64,000 bases of DNA from Blautia glucerasea (GTDB lineage: Bacteria > Bacillota > Clostridia > Lachnospirales > Lachnospiraceae), in assembly GCF_013304385.1 (NCBI RefSeq), contig NZ_JAAITU010000017.1, forward strand, positions 1-64,000, written 5' to 3'. The notes beneath the pieces are model-generated. The model had not been told where the DNA came from and searched no databases. It worked only from the letters and a program-made list of their open reading frames with translations. Shown in pieces: positions 1-7,920 of the stretch. The position numbers and the translations under genes are program-made. The first letter of the stretch is position 1, and the number at the start of each line of letters is the position of its first letter.

Positions 1-11
1 GAAATACGAAA

Positions 12-71
12 AAAAGCCCAATTCTTTTTTAGAATCAGACTTTTTCAGTGCCCTTGATTTATTGGGCTTTT
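12..71 (-). terminator. Intrinsic terminator overlapping the rlmD stop
   Basis: On the minus strand the last rlmD codons and stop (AAAAGCCCAAT) pair with ATTGGGCTTTT about 40 bases downstream, and a run of T follows. The spacer contains a smaller ATTC/GAAT hairpin. The 5' arm of the terminator is therefore coding sequence. Stem and T-run are visible; termination is inferred. Confidence 0.6.
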
Positions 72-1423
72 CTCGACAGAAGGCAGACCGTCTCCACATG
101 AACAGTGGAACAAAACTGGTCCACGCTGCAGGTCTTTTGGATCTGGTATCCAGCATCAATGAATGCAGGCAGGTCTCTTGCCAGGCTGGTGGGCTTGCAG
201 GAAATGTAAATGATCTTGTCGACCTGATAGTCCAGAATCTTGGGCAATGCCTTGGGATGGATCCCATCACGAGGGGGATCCAGCACGATCACATCCGGCT
301 TTTCAGTCAGATCATCCAGGACCTTCAGCACATCCCCGGCAATAAAATGACAGTTTTCCAGACCATTAAAGGCTGCATTTTCTCTGGCAGCTTCCACAGC
401 CTCTTCCACGATCTCCACACCAATCACCTCTTTTGCTACCGGTGCAAGCAGCTGGGCAATAGTTCCGGTTCCACTGTAAAGATCGAAGACTACTTTTTCT
501 TTAGTTTCCCCAATATATTCCCGCACAATGGAATACAATACTTCCGCTGCCAGAGAATTGGGCTGAAAAAAGGAAAATGGGCTGATTTTAAACCGAAGTC
601 CCAAAAGAGTTTCGTAGAAGTAATCCTGTCCGTACAAAAGCCTGGTTTCATCACTTTGAACCACATCTGAAAGAGAATCATTGATAATATGCATGATTCC
701 TACGATCCTGCCTTCCAGCGGAAGTGCCAGAAGTCTTGTCACTAACGGAGCATAATCATATTCTGCCTGGCTGGTTGTGATCACATGCACCAGAATCTCT
801 CCTGTTGTTACGCCTCTGCGAAGTAGTAGATGGCGCAGATAACCGGTATGCTGCATTTTGCGATAATGCACAGCTCCCAGTTCTGTGAAGAAATCCAGCA
901 CGCACCGGAGGATCTTGTTCATATCCGTATGTACCAGCCTGCAGTGATCTGCTGTCAGTATATCGTAGGTACTGCCTTTTTTATGAAGGCCAAGGGAAAG
1001 AGGTCCGTCCTTATATTCATCCCCAAATGAAAATTCCATTTTATTTCTGTATTCAAATTCTCTTGGACTTCCATGTATCCCTTCCCAGTGGATATCTTCT
1101 CCTGCTGCCTGGGTGAGAAGCTCTTTCACTTGGGTTTCTTTCATTTTCAGCTGTTCCTCATAGGACATAGTCTGGTACATGCAGCCGCCACACTGGGGAA
1201 AAACAGGACATACCGGATCTCTTGTTTCCAATGGAGACTTTTCCAATACCTCAAGCAATCGTCCTTCAGCTCTTCCAGAACGCTTCTTATTGATCATAAA
1301 GCGTACTTTCTGCCCTGGGATCCCGTTTTTTACAATTACCTTTTCACCATCGATATTCACGATCCCTTTATTGGGAAAATCAATTTTTTCAATAACTCCC
1401 TGATATATTTCACCTTTTTTCAT
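59..1423 (-). CDS. rlmD: 23S rRNA (uracil-5-)-methyltransferase, RlmD/RumA family
   Basis: SAM-dependent methyltransferase of the TrmA/RumA family, expected to make 5-methyluridine in 23S rRNA. The 454 residues begin with a TRAM-like RNA-binding domain (about 1-60). A Cys cluster of the 4Fe-4S type follows (Cys72, Cys78, Cys81 in CPVFPQCGGC, with a further Cys in DHCRLVH). The SAM site is VFDLYSGTGTIAQ, then DPPRDGIHP, and the catalytic Cys lies in SCKPTSLARDL. The start has a nearby purine-rich site (GAGAGGTAGATTATT). It is last in a possible unit with the small membrane protein gene upstream, although a hairpin at 1541-1592 lies between them. Low-GC Gram-positives often carry several paralogues, so the exact uridine modified (747 or 1939 type) is not settled. 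Confidence 0.9.
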   Translation of the reverse strand: MKKGEIYQGVIEKIDFPNKGIVNIDGEKVIVKNGIPGQKVRFMINKKRSGRAEGRLLEVLEKSPLETRDPVCPVFPQCGGCMYQTMSYEEQLKMKETQVKELLTQAAGEDIHWEGIHGSPREFEYRNKMEFSFGDEYKDGPLSLGLHKKGSTYDILTADHCRLVHTDMNKILRCVLDFFTELGAVHYRKMQHTGYLRHLLLRRGVTTGEILVHVITTSQAEYDYAPLVTRLLALPLEGRIVGIMHIINDSLSDVVQSDETRLLYGQDYFYETLLGLRFKISPFSFFQPNSLAAEVLYSIVREYIGETKEKVVFDLYSGTGTIAQLLAPVAKEVIGVEIVEEAVEAARENAAFNGLENCHFIAGDVLKVLDDLTEKPDVIVLDPPRDGIHPKALPKILDYQVDKIIYISCKPTSLARDLPAFIDAGYQIQKTCSVDQFCSTVHVETVCLLSRKAQ

Positions 1424-1540
1424 AATAATCTACCTCTCACAATGTCTTTACGATCGCACAGGTACATTACAAAAGAATCTCCTGTTGCAGACGGAGTTTT
1501 TATGTAATAGGAACATTACAAAGTAATTTCCTGGTACATA

Positions 1541-1592
1541 AAAAAACTGTTGCATTAAGCAGTAGAAAATGTTTTAATGCAACAGCTTTTTC
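1541..1592 (-). terminator. Intrinsic terminator after the small membrane protein gene
   Basis: Inverted arms CTGTTGCATTAA and TTAATGCAACAG, 12 bp, are followed on the minus strand by seven T. The plus strand also shows a short T-run, so it could work both ways. Confidence 0.75.
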
Positions 1593-1604
1593 AGTTTGTC
1601 TTAT

Positions 1605-1835
1605 TTACTCTTCTTCATCCTCAAAATAATCATCGAAATCATCATCGAAATCTTCTTCAAAATCTTCCAGATAATCCGGTGCAAAGAAACGATATACTGC
1701 AAAAGCAATACCTGCAATAGCTGCTACAGCTCCAATGATCGCCAGTACCCAGAGGACTGTATTCTTCTGCTTCTCATCTTCTTTTTTCTTTAAGGTTGAC
1801 AATAATTCTTCGATCTTATCCATTTTAATATTCAT
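1605..1835 (-). CDS. Small acidic-tailed membrane protein, unknown function
   Basis: I do not recognise this family with certainty. The 76-residue protein starting MNIKMDKIEELL has a charged amphipathic N-terminus (about 1-25, Lys/Glu rich). One membrane segment follows (VLWVLAIIGAVAAIAGIAFAV), and the C-terminal tail is almost entirely Asp, Glu, Phe and Tyr (DFDDDFDDYFEDEEE). The start chosen has GAGAGG 12 bases upstream. An in-frame GTG 33 bases earlier lacks a ribosome site. The tail would be cytosolic or external depending on topology, which I cannot decide. The gene is flanked by rlmD downstream and pcrA upstream, with a terminator right behind it. Confidence 0.6.
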   Translation of the reverse strand: MNIKMDKIEELLSTLKKKEDEKQKNTVLWVLAIIGAVAAIAGIAFAVYRFFAPDYLEDFEEDFDDDFDDYFEDEEE

Positions 1836-1926
1836 GATCAATACCATCCTCTCTTTTTCTGATAACACCCATAATTGCTGATACTGAGAAAAACACCATA
1901 CGTCCCAACATCATTCATATTCGGTA

Positions 1927-1932
1927 TTATAC
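1927..1932 (-). promoter_or_regulatory. Possible -10 element for the small membrane protein gene
   Basis: The minus strand reads TGGTATAATACC, a TATAAT with TGG just upstream, about 90 bases before the start codon. The -35 region is weak. The rest of 1836-2054 shows no other clear feature. Confidence 0.35.
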
Positions 1933-2054
1933 CACCAATTCTGTCTTTTTACCATATCCAAGATAAAAAAGATCATGCAAATCATTCAAACTGCTCACAG
2001 CAACCACAAATCAACATTCTTTTATATACATTCAGCAGACAGTATCCCTTGCAG

Positions 2055-4286
2055 TTATATTTTTTTCAGCTTTGCAAAGCTGGCAAACATTTTTTTAACA
2101 CCTACTTTATCAAAATCTACAGTAACTTCATAATCCCTGCCGCCTTCTGCAATGGCTTTCACTATGCCAACGCCGAATTTCATATGTCGCACAGTATCAC
2201 CTACCTGGTAATCCAGGGCATCCGCTTTTGTCACTTTAAATTCTTTTGGCTTGTAGGCTCTTGTCTGAAAAATCTGCTTCATCTGGGAATATTTGCTGTC
2301 AGAAGAGAATACCTGTTCCATCTTTGGTTTCTTTTCCTGTATGGTGTGTCCCAGATCTACCAGATCTCTTGGAATCTCCTGAACAAACTGTGACACCTTG
2401 TTATACTGCGTTTCACCTCTCACCATCCGTTGTCTTGCACAGGTCATGGTCAGCTCCTTCATGGCACGGGTGATACCCACATAGCACAGCCTTCTCTCTT
2501 CTTCCAGTTCTGAACCATCTCCGTAATTAATGGACATATAGCTTGGGAAAATCCCGGTTTCCATACCAGCCATGAAAACCCTGGGGAATTCCAGTCCCTT
2601 TGCACTATGCAGGGTCATCAGAAGTACATAATCCTGCTCCGGATCCACTGTGTCAATATCTGCCACCAGTGCCACTTCCTCCAGGAATCCTGCAAGAGTA
2701 GCTGGCTGATCCTGCTCTTCCATAGTTTGCTGATACGTAACTGTTTTACTGATCAATTCGTCAATATTTTCAATCCTTGCCCTTGCTTCTTCTGTATCCT
2801 CAGCTTCCAGTTCCTTCACATACCCGGTAAGTTCAATGATCTCCTTTAACAGATCCTCCACTGTGTAAGCCTGAGCCTTGCTTTTCAGCATCTGGATAAA
2901 AGTAACAAAGCCATCTATCTTGGATAAGCTTCTGCCTATAGACGGCACTTCTTCAGCTACTCGAAGTGCTTCATAAAGACTGATGCCCATTTTATCTGCA
3001 TAATCCTGGACACGACCTAGCGTGGTGGCGCCGATCCCACGCTTTGGCACATTGATGATCCTCTGTACAGCCAGATCATCTCTTGCATTATCCACGGTTT
3101 TCAGATAACAAAGCAGATCCTTGATCTCTTTTCTGGCATAAAAATTCACTCCGCCTACGATCTTATAAGGTATATTGGCATTGATAAATTTCTCCTCAAA
3201 TAAACGTGACTGGGCATTGGTCCTGTACAGGATGGCACAATCCCTATACTGGCAAAGCCCTTCCCTGTGGGCCTTGCTGATTTCTCCTGCTATGTACTCT
3301 GCCTCCTCAAATCCGTTCATAAACTGCCTGAAATGGATCTTTGGCCCTTCTTCGTTCTCTGTCCATAAGGTTTTTTCTTTACGCTCTGCATTATTTGCGA
3401 TTACATGGTTGGCAGCATTCAGGATATTCTGGGTGGAACGATAATTCTGCTCCAGACGTATCACAGCCGCATTTGGAAAAACCCGCTCATATCCCAAAAT
3501 ATTCTCAATATTAGCTCCCCGGAACTTGTAAATAGACTGGTCATCATCTCCAACCACGCACAGATTCTCATACCTGGAAGCCAAAAGACTTACAAATTTA
3601 AACTGGGCATAATTGGTATCCTGGTACTCATCCACCATAATATACTTAAACCGTTCCTGATAATATTCCAATACACGATCACAATTCTGAAACAACTCTA
3701 CTGTTTTTACGATCAGATCATCAAAATCCAGCGCATTGTTTTTACGAAGGGCTGCCTGATACTCCCTGTATACCATAGCTGTTTTTTTCTGATTAAAATC
3801 ACCGGCCGCATCCATTTCCATCTGATCCGGAGTAATCAGATTGTCCTTTGCATGGGAGATCTGGGACAACAGTGCCCTTTCTTTAAATATCTTTGTATCC
3901 ACATTCAGCCTGCGGCATACATCTTTGATCACTGACTTCTGGTCATCTGTATCATAAATAGTAAAATTAGTGTCATATCCCAGATTGTCAATATGCCTTC
4001 TTAAAATCCTTGCACAGGTGGAATGAAAGGTAGATACCCATATTGCATCTGAGCCAAAACCTGCGATCCGGTCTACCCTTTCCCTCATCTCCTGCGCTGC
4101 TTTATTGGTAAAAGTGATTGCCAGGATATTCCATGGATTCACTTCTTTTTCCTGGATCAGATATGCGATCCTATGTGTCAGCACCCGGGTTTTTCCTGAT
4201 CCTGCACCTGCAAGGATCAGCAATGGGCCTTCTGTATGAAAAACGGCCTGCCTTTGCATAGGATTTAAACTGTCATATATACTCAT
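2055..4286 (-). CDS. pcrA: ATP-dependent DNA helicase PcrA (UvrD/Rep family)
   Basis: Superfamily 1A 3'-5' helicase used in excision repair, in restart of blocked forks and in removing RecA or RNA polymerase from DNA. Visible motifs are Walker A LAGAGSGKTRVL near residue 30, motif II DEYQDTN, motif III GDDDQSIYKFRGA, motif IV EQNYRST, motif V TLHSAKGLEF and motif VI YVGITRA. The C-terminal end (YQVGDTVRHMKFGVGIV) is the Tudor-like fold typical of PcrA rather than Rep. I start at MSIYDSLNP (743 residues) because AAAGGA lies 9 bases upstream. An earlier in-frame TTG would place that site inside the gene. It stands alone, with no ligA or pcrB next to it. Confidence 0.95.
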   Translation of the reverse strand: MSIYDSLNPMQRQAVFHTEGPLLILAGAGSGKTRVLTHRIAYLIQEKEVNPWNILAITFTNKAAQEMRERVDRIAGFGSDAIWVSTFHSTCARILRRHIDNLGYDTNFTIYDTDDQKSVIKDVCRRLNVDTKIFKERALLSQISHAKDNLITPDQMEMDAAGDFNQKKTAMVYREYQAALRKNNALDFDDLIVKTVELFQNCDRVLEYYQERFKYIMVDEYQDTNYAQFKFVSLLASRYENLCVVGDDDQSIYKFRGANIENILGYERVFPNAAVIRLEQNYRSTQNILNAANHVIANNAERKEKTLWTENEEGPKIHFRQFMNGFEEAEYIAGEISKAHREGLCQYRDCAILYRTNAQSRLFEEKFINANIPYKIVGGVNFYARKEIKDLLCYLKTVDNARDDLAVQRIINVPKRGIGATTLGRVQDYADKMGISLYEALRVAEEVPSIGRSLSKIDGFVTFIQMLKSKAQAYTVEDLLKEIIELTGYVKELEAEDTEEARARIENIDELISKTVTYQQTMEEQDQPATLAGFLEEVALVADIDTVDPEQDYVLLMTLHSAKGLEFPRVFMAGMETGIFPSYMSINYGDGSELEEERRLCYVGITRAMKELTMTCARQRMVRGETQYNKVSQFVQEIPRDLVDLGHTIQEKKPKMEQVFSSDSKYSQMKQIFQTRAYKPKEFKVTKADALDYQVGDTVRHMKFGVGIVKAIAEGGRDYEVTVDFDKVGVKKMFASFAKLKKI

Positions 4287-4416
4287 TCTTGCTTTTCCTT
4301 TCAAACTGAAATCAAAATCTCAGAAAATACTATAAATTACTCAGTACTTAAGTTACCTTAGCATCAAAAAACTACTCTTTGAATTATACATGATATTCCT
4401 ATTTGCCACAAGTACA

Positions 4417-4616
4417 CCTGAATCAGGACGAAGAAATTATATCAGCTGGGAGATGACCCCCACCTCTATAGGTGGTGAGAAACAAGCTGGTATCAGTGGT
4501 GGGAGTCAATCCCCCAGCTGATATAGCCTCCGGCAGGATTGCAGAGGTGCGCAGGAGAAGTATGTCATGCAATTGCATGACGCGCACCTCGCAGCAAGAA
4601 TGCCGAGGCATTCTTG
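4417..4616 (+). repeat. Structured dispersed element, copy A (HEARO/IS605-like candidate)
   Basis: About 200 bp with nested helices. A short hairpin CCTGAATCAGG (4417-4427) comes first. The outer stem pairs ATATCAGCTGGG (4439-4450) with CCCAGCTGATAT (4513-4524) and encloses the hairpin CACCT/AGGTG, then GGTGAGAAACA and GGTGGGAGTC. A linker CTCCGGCAGGAT leads to stem GAGGTGCGC/GCGCACCTC (4544-4552 with 4582-4590), capped by TCATGC/GCATGA. The last hairpin is CAAGAATGCC/GGCATTCTTG (4595-4616). Copy B at 62541-62744 has the same helices in the same order with different paired bases. No transposase or other protein is encoded here. The structure is seen; identity as an IS605-derived or HEARO-like RNA is inference. 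Confidence 0.6.
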
Positions 4617-4635
4617 AGAAAAATCCAAAAAATTA

Positions 4636-4664
4636 TTTACAAGTAGTATTGAAAACTATATAAT
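4636..4664 (+). promoter_or_regulatory. Sigma-A-type promoter of the DUF1836 gene
   Basis: TTTACA (4636-4641), a 17-base spacer and TATAAT (4659-4664), 22 bases before the ATG. It begins 20 bases after the end of structured element A. Confidence 0.75.
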
Positions 4665-4686
4665 AAGGATTATGAGGTGATAAAAC

Positions 4687-5322
4687 ATGACAATTGATAA
4701 CAAAGACATTTTAAATAGTATTCTGCAGAATATATCCAGTTTAAGTTATATTAAACCAGAAGATCTTCCCAATATTGATCTTTATATGGATCAGGTAACT
4801 ACCTTTATGGAGGGGCAACTGGCTTCTACCAAGCGCTATCCTGAGGACAAAGTTCTCACCAAGACCATGATCAACAATTATGCCAAGAACTCTCTTCTAC
4901 CCTCACCTGAAAAGAAGAAATATTCCAGGGACCATCTTCTTGTGCTTATTTTTATATATTACTTCAAAAATATTCTGTCCATCAATGACATCCAGACCCT
5001 TTTTCAGCCTATCACAGAAAAGTATTTTAAAGGTTCTGACGGCAAAGATATGGCTTATATTTATAATGAAGTTTTCGGGATGGAGAAAAACCATATTGAG
5101 CAGATGGAGAAGAATCTTCTTCGGGATTTTTCTGTTTCATCCAAGACTTTTCAGGATGCAGATCCCCAGGATCAGGAATTTCTCCGAAAGTTTTCCTTTA
5201 TATGTGAATTAAGCTTTGACGTATACATCAAAAAAATGATCATCGAAAAGCTGATCGACCAGATGGCTCCTGGTGATACCAAAAAAGAGCGTAAAAAATC
5301 TTCCAAAAAAACAGACGGCTGA
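4687..5322 (+). CDS. DUF1836 family protein, putative regulator
   Basis: This 211-residue protein matches the DUF1836 pattern of low-GC Gram-positive bacteria. Its core has TKTMINNYAKNSLLPSPEKKKYSRDHLLVLIFIYYFKN-type sequence (about 58-95), which resembles a MerR-like helix-turn-helix followed by a helical region. The function is unknown; DNA binding is a family-level inference. No membrane segment or signal peptide is seen. The C-terminus is Lys rich (KKERKKSSKKTDG). It is monocistronic, with a clear promoter and a terminator formed by its own last codons. It is one of the few plus-strand genes here. Confidence 0.75.
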   Translation: MTIDNKDILNSILQNISSLSYIKPEDLPNIDLYMDQVTTFMEGQLASTKRYPEDKVLTKTMINNYAKNSLLPSPEKKKYSRDHLLVLIFIYYFKNILSINDIQTLFQPITEKYFKGSDGKDMAYIYNEVFGMEKNHIEQMEKNLLRDFSVSSKTFQDADPQDQEFLRKFSFICELSFDVYIKKMIIEKLIDQMAPGDTKKERKKSSKKTDG

Positions 5323-5343
5323 ATCTGACAGCCGTCTGTTTTT
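5306..5343 (+). terminator. Intrinsic terminator of the DUF1836 gene
   Basis: AACAGACGGCTG pairs with CAGCCGTCTGTT and five T follow. The 5' arm includes the last codons and the TGA stop. Confidence 0.85.
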
Positions 5344-5394
5344 GCGCGGAACTTTTCTTGATCATATATGTTGCCATCTGATATATTTCAGTTT

Positions 5395-5697
5395 TTATTC
5401 TTGCTCTTCTTTTGCTTTCATTCTGGCAAATACCATTTCATAACCGTCATTACCATAATTCAATGAACGATTCACACGGCTGATCGTAGCAGTGGAAGCT
5501 CCTGTCTTCTCTGAAATGTCCAGGTATGTGCGCTTATCCATCAGCATCTTCGCAACTTCAAATCTCTGTGATAAGGATAAAAGCTCATTGATGGTACACA
5601 CATCCTCAAAAAATGTGTAGCATTCTTCCTTATCTTTCAAACACAGGATTGCCTCAAAAAGATGGTCAACTGCCTCTGTTCTGATATTTTTTCCCAT
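5395..5697 (-). CDS. yerC: YerC/YecD family TrpR-related DNA-binding protein
   Basis: A 100-residue protein of the TrpR-like YerC/YecD family. The first half is helical (DHLFEAILCLKDKEECYTFFEDVCT). The helix-turn-helix is LSLSQRFEVAKML followed by TYLDISEKTGASTATISRVNRSL, where the recognition helix STATISRVNR is typical of the Trp repressor fold. Length is normal for the family. The ligand and targets are unknown, and YerC members are not shown to bind tryptophan. AAAGGAGT lies just upstream of the ATG. It may share a transcript with the PHP hydrolase gene upstream, 154 bases away. Confidence 0.85.
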   Translation of the reverse strand: MGKNIRTEAVDHLFEAILCLKDKEECYTFFEDVCTINELLSLSQRFEVAKMLMDKRTYLDISEKTGASTATISRVNRSLNYGNDGYEMVFARMKAKEEQE

Positions 5698-5851
5698 AGT
5701 CTTACTCCTTTACAGCAACTGCAGCTGCATATGTTTTATTTCCATTCATTCCCTTTTCCAATACATTACTGAATGGCATTATCTTTTGTTATTTTAACAC
5801 GCTAAACTGTGATAAGCAAGGGATTTTTCAGTAATTTCCCAGATATTCCTG

Positions 5852-6574
5852 TCAGGCTTGTCTCTCCAGATACTGACAAAGCAACTCATAAGAACGATTC
5901 AGCACCAATTCCTTTGGAAAATCCATTTCATTCAAAAGTCGTACTGCATACTCAAATCTGCCGATCAGTTCATCAAAATGAGCATCACTGTCTACCACAA
6001 TAGGTACCTGATACTCCTTGCATAGCTTTAACATTTTACGGTCATTCTCCCATGCATTCTCTCTGCAGCCGGCCGGATCCAGGGAATGATTATTTAACTC
6101 CAGAACCTTGCCATAGTCCTTGGCCGCCTGCACCACTGCCTGGTAATCCACAGGAAAACGTCCGTCATCCGGATGACCGATAATATCTACATATGGATTT
6201 TTAATCACATTCAGGTAAGCCTGTGTATTCTCCTCCACTGTCCCAGGCTCTGTGCAGGCAATATGAAGGCTTGCGATCACAATATCCATAGAATTAAGCA
6301 GCTTATCTGACATGTCCAGGGTTCCCCGGCTATCCATAATATTTACCTCACTTCCAAGAAAAAGCCGGATCCCATACATTTCTCTTGAAACAATCTTCAG
6401 ATTATCAAAATAGAACCTGTGGCAGGTTCCCGGCAGCTTAGGAGCATGCTCCGTGATCCCCAGTGCTTTCAGTCCTTTATCTGCTGCTGCCCGTGCCATT
6501 TCACGAATCGTATTGTAAGCATGTCCGCTGGCAATGGTATGTGTGTGCAGATCAGCTTCGAAATTGTATTCCAT
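5852..6574 (-). CDS. PHP-domain metal-dependent hydrolase (YcdX-like phosphatase)
   Basis: A 240-residue PHP-superfamily enzyme. Metal-binding signatures are DLHTHTIASGHAYNT near residue 9, ITEHAPKLPG near 60, the Glu in LGSEVNI, IASLHIA, IGHPDDGRFPVD and VDSDAHFDELIGRF near 195. The set fits a trinuclear metal site. The closest named relative is the YcdX type of phosphoesterase, and many are annotated as histidinol-phosphatase-like. No his genes are nearby, so a role in histidine synthesis is not supported. It is cytosolic, with no signal peptide. GGAGGAG precedes the start. Confidence 0.8.
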   Translation of the reverse strand: MEYNFEADLHTHTIASGHAYNTIREMARAAADKGLKALGITEHAPKLPGTCHRFYFDNLKIVSREMYGIRLFLGSEVNIMDSRGTLDMSDKLLNSMDIVIASLHIACTEPGTVEENTQAYLNVIKNPYVDIIGHPDDGRFPVDYQAVVQAAKDYGKVLELNNHSLDPAGCRENAWENDRKMLKLCKEYQVPIVVDSDAHFDELIGRFEYAVRLLNEMDFPKELVLNRSYELLCQYLERQA

Positions 6575-6639
6575 AATCTTCTCACTCCTCCTGATTTCCT
6601 GTCAGTCTTCATAGTATAACACATTTTTTCAGGAAAGCA

Positions 6640-6670
6640 AAACAAGGATACTGTCCAAAGACAATATCCT
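6640..6670 (-). terminator. Terminator at the end of the sugar ABC operon
   Basis: On the minus strand AGGATATTGTC and GACAGTATCCT form a stem around TTTG, followed by TGTTTTG. It lies 64 bases after the permease stop. Confidence 0.6.
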
Positions 6671-6733
6671 GTTCTGCGTCTCGAGAGAATATTATTTTAA
6701 CAACTAATGCTTGAGAGACCTGTTTCTCTGCCC

Positions 6734-7918
6734 TTATTTCGCAATAAAGGACTTTCTCTTACTTACTACATCAAAGATAACTGCTGCCAGAAGCACCGCA
6801 CCTTTTACAACCTTCTGCATATTCTGGTCAGTACCCATGATACTCATGCCCTGGTTGATAATACCCATCAGCACAGCACCTACAATAACTCCAGGTACAG
6901 TACCTGTTCCACCGTAAGCAGATGCACCACCGATAAAGCAGGAGCCAATTGCATCCATTTCATAGTTCTGTCCATATGTAGGCTGAGCAGATGTCATACG
7001 TGCAACTGTAAGAAGACCTGCAAGACCTGCAAGGAAGCCCATATTTGCATAAGCAATGAAGTAAACTCTGTTTGTATTAATACCGGAAAGCTTAGTTGCT
7101 TTCTCATTACCGCCAACTGCATAGAAATGACGTCCAACGGTTGTTTTACTGGTAATATAGCCATAAACAATTACCACCAGAATAACCCATACAAGAGAAG
7201 TAGGAACACCTTTGTACTGCGCCAGTTTTATACATACAGCCATGATCACTGCTACGATCAAGATCATTTTTCCGTATACAGCCACAGCACTTCCTGCGTC
7301 ATAACCGTTTTTCTTACGATTCATGTAAGTTCTGATGGTAAGGATCACATAGATCGCACATGCAATAATTCCTACAGCAAGAGCGACTTTATTAAATCCA
7401 TCCTCTCCGCCGAGAAAATCCGGAATATAACAGTTTGCACCGCCGCCAAACAGTTTTACGAAAATCTCAGATTTGATAGGCAATGTTTTTCCCTGAAGAA
7501 CCACGTTGGACAACCCACGGAACATCAGCATTCCTGCCAGTGTAACAATAAAAGGAGGGATTCTTACATAAGCGATCCAGAATGCCTGCCATGCTCCGAT
7601 GAGTGTACCGATAAGAAGTGCCAGAATAATGGCTACTCCATCTGGAAGGTTCATATTTTCCATAAAAATGCCGCACAGGGCACCTACAAAACATACTACG
7701 GATCCAACAGAAAGGTCGATGTTTCCTCCTGTCAGGATACACAGCAGCATACCTGTAGCCAGTACAAATACGTATGCATTTTGTGAGATCAGATTGTTAA
7801 TATTCTGAGGAAGAAGAATCTTGCCCTGTGTTCCCCATGCGAAAAATATAGTTACAAGCACCAGGACAATGATCATTGTATATTTCTGAAAACCTTCTTT
7901 AAACTTTGTCTTATCCAT
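6734..7918 (-). CDS. Sugar ABC transporter permease, XylH/GguB (MmsB) type
   Basis: Membrane subunit of a CUT2-family sugar importer. The 394 residues hold about ten hydrophobic segments, starting with YTMIIVLVLVTIFFAWGTQG and including LLCILTGGNIDLSVGSVVC, the conserved permease motif. Near the C-terminus AIGSCFIGGASAYGGTGTVPGVIVGA matches the EAA-like loop of this family. A central cytosolic insert (RTYMNRKKNGYDAGSAVAVYG) is typical of the GguB/XylH branch, which is longer than RbsC. Its ATG follows the ATPase stop with GGAGAG between, so the two are translationally linked. Substrate specificity within xylose, arabinose, galactose and glucose cannot be read from the sequence. Confidence 0.88.
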   Translation of the reverse strand: MDKTKFKEGFQKYTMIIVLVLVTIFFAWGTQGKILLPQNINNLISQNAYVFVLATGMLLCILTGGNIDLSVGSVVCFVGALCGIFMENMNLPDGVAIILALLIGTLIGAWQAFWIAYVRIPPFIVTLAGMLMFRGLSNVVLQGKTLPIKSEIFVKLFGGGANCYIPDFLGGEDGFNKVALAVGIIACAIYVILTIRTYMNRKKNGYDAGSAVAVYGKMILIVAVIMAVCIKLAQYKGVPTSLVWVILVVIVYGYITSKTTVGRHFYAVGGNEKATKLSGINTNRVYFIAYANMGFLAGLAGLLTVARMTSAQPTYGQNYEMDAIGSCFIGGASAYGGTGTVPGVIVGAVLMGIINQGMSIMGTDQNMQKVVKGAVLLAAVIFDVVSKRKSFIAK

Positions 7919-7920
7919 TT

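Noticed and set aside
2607-3935. Several plus-strand frames opposite pcrA
   Set aside because: Antisense shadows without ribosome sites or domains.
4423-4663. 62- and 63-codon frames across structured element A
   Set aside because: Both cross the palindromic arms and are explained by the repeat structure; neither has a ribosome site.
6707-7786. Long plus-strand frame (359 codons) opposite the sugar permease
   Set aside because: Antisense shadow of a clear membrane permease; the product is Cys/His/Thr/Ser-rich with no domain.
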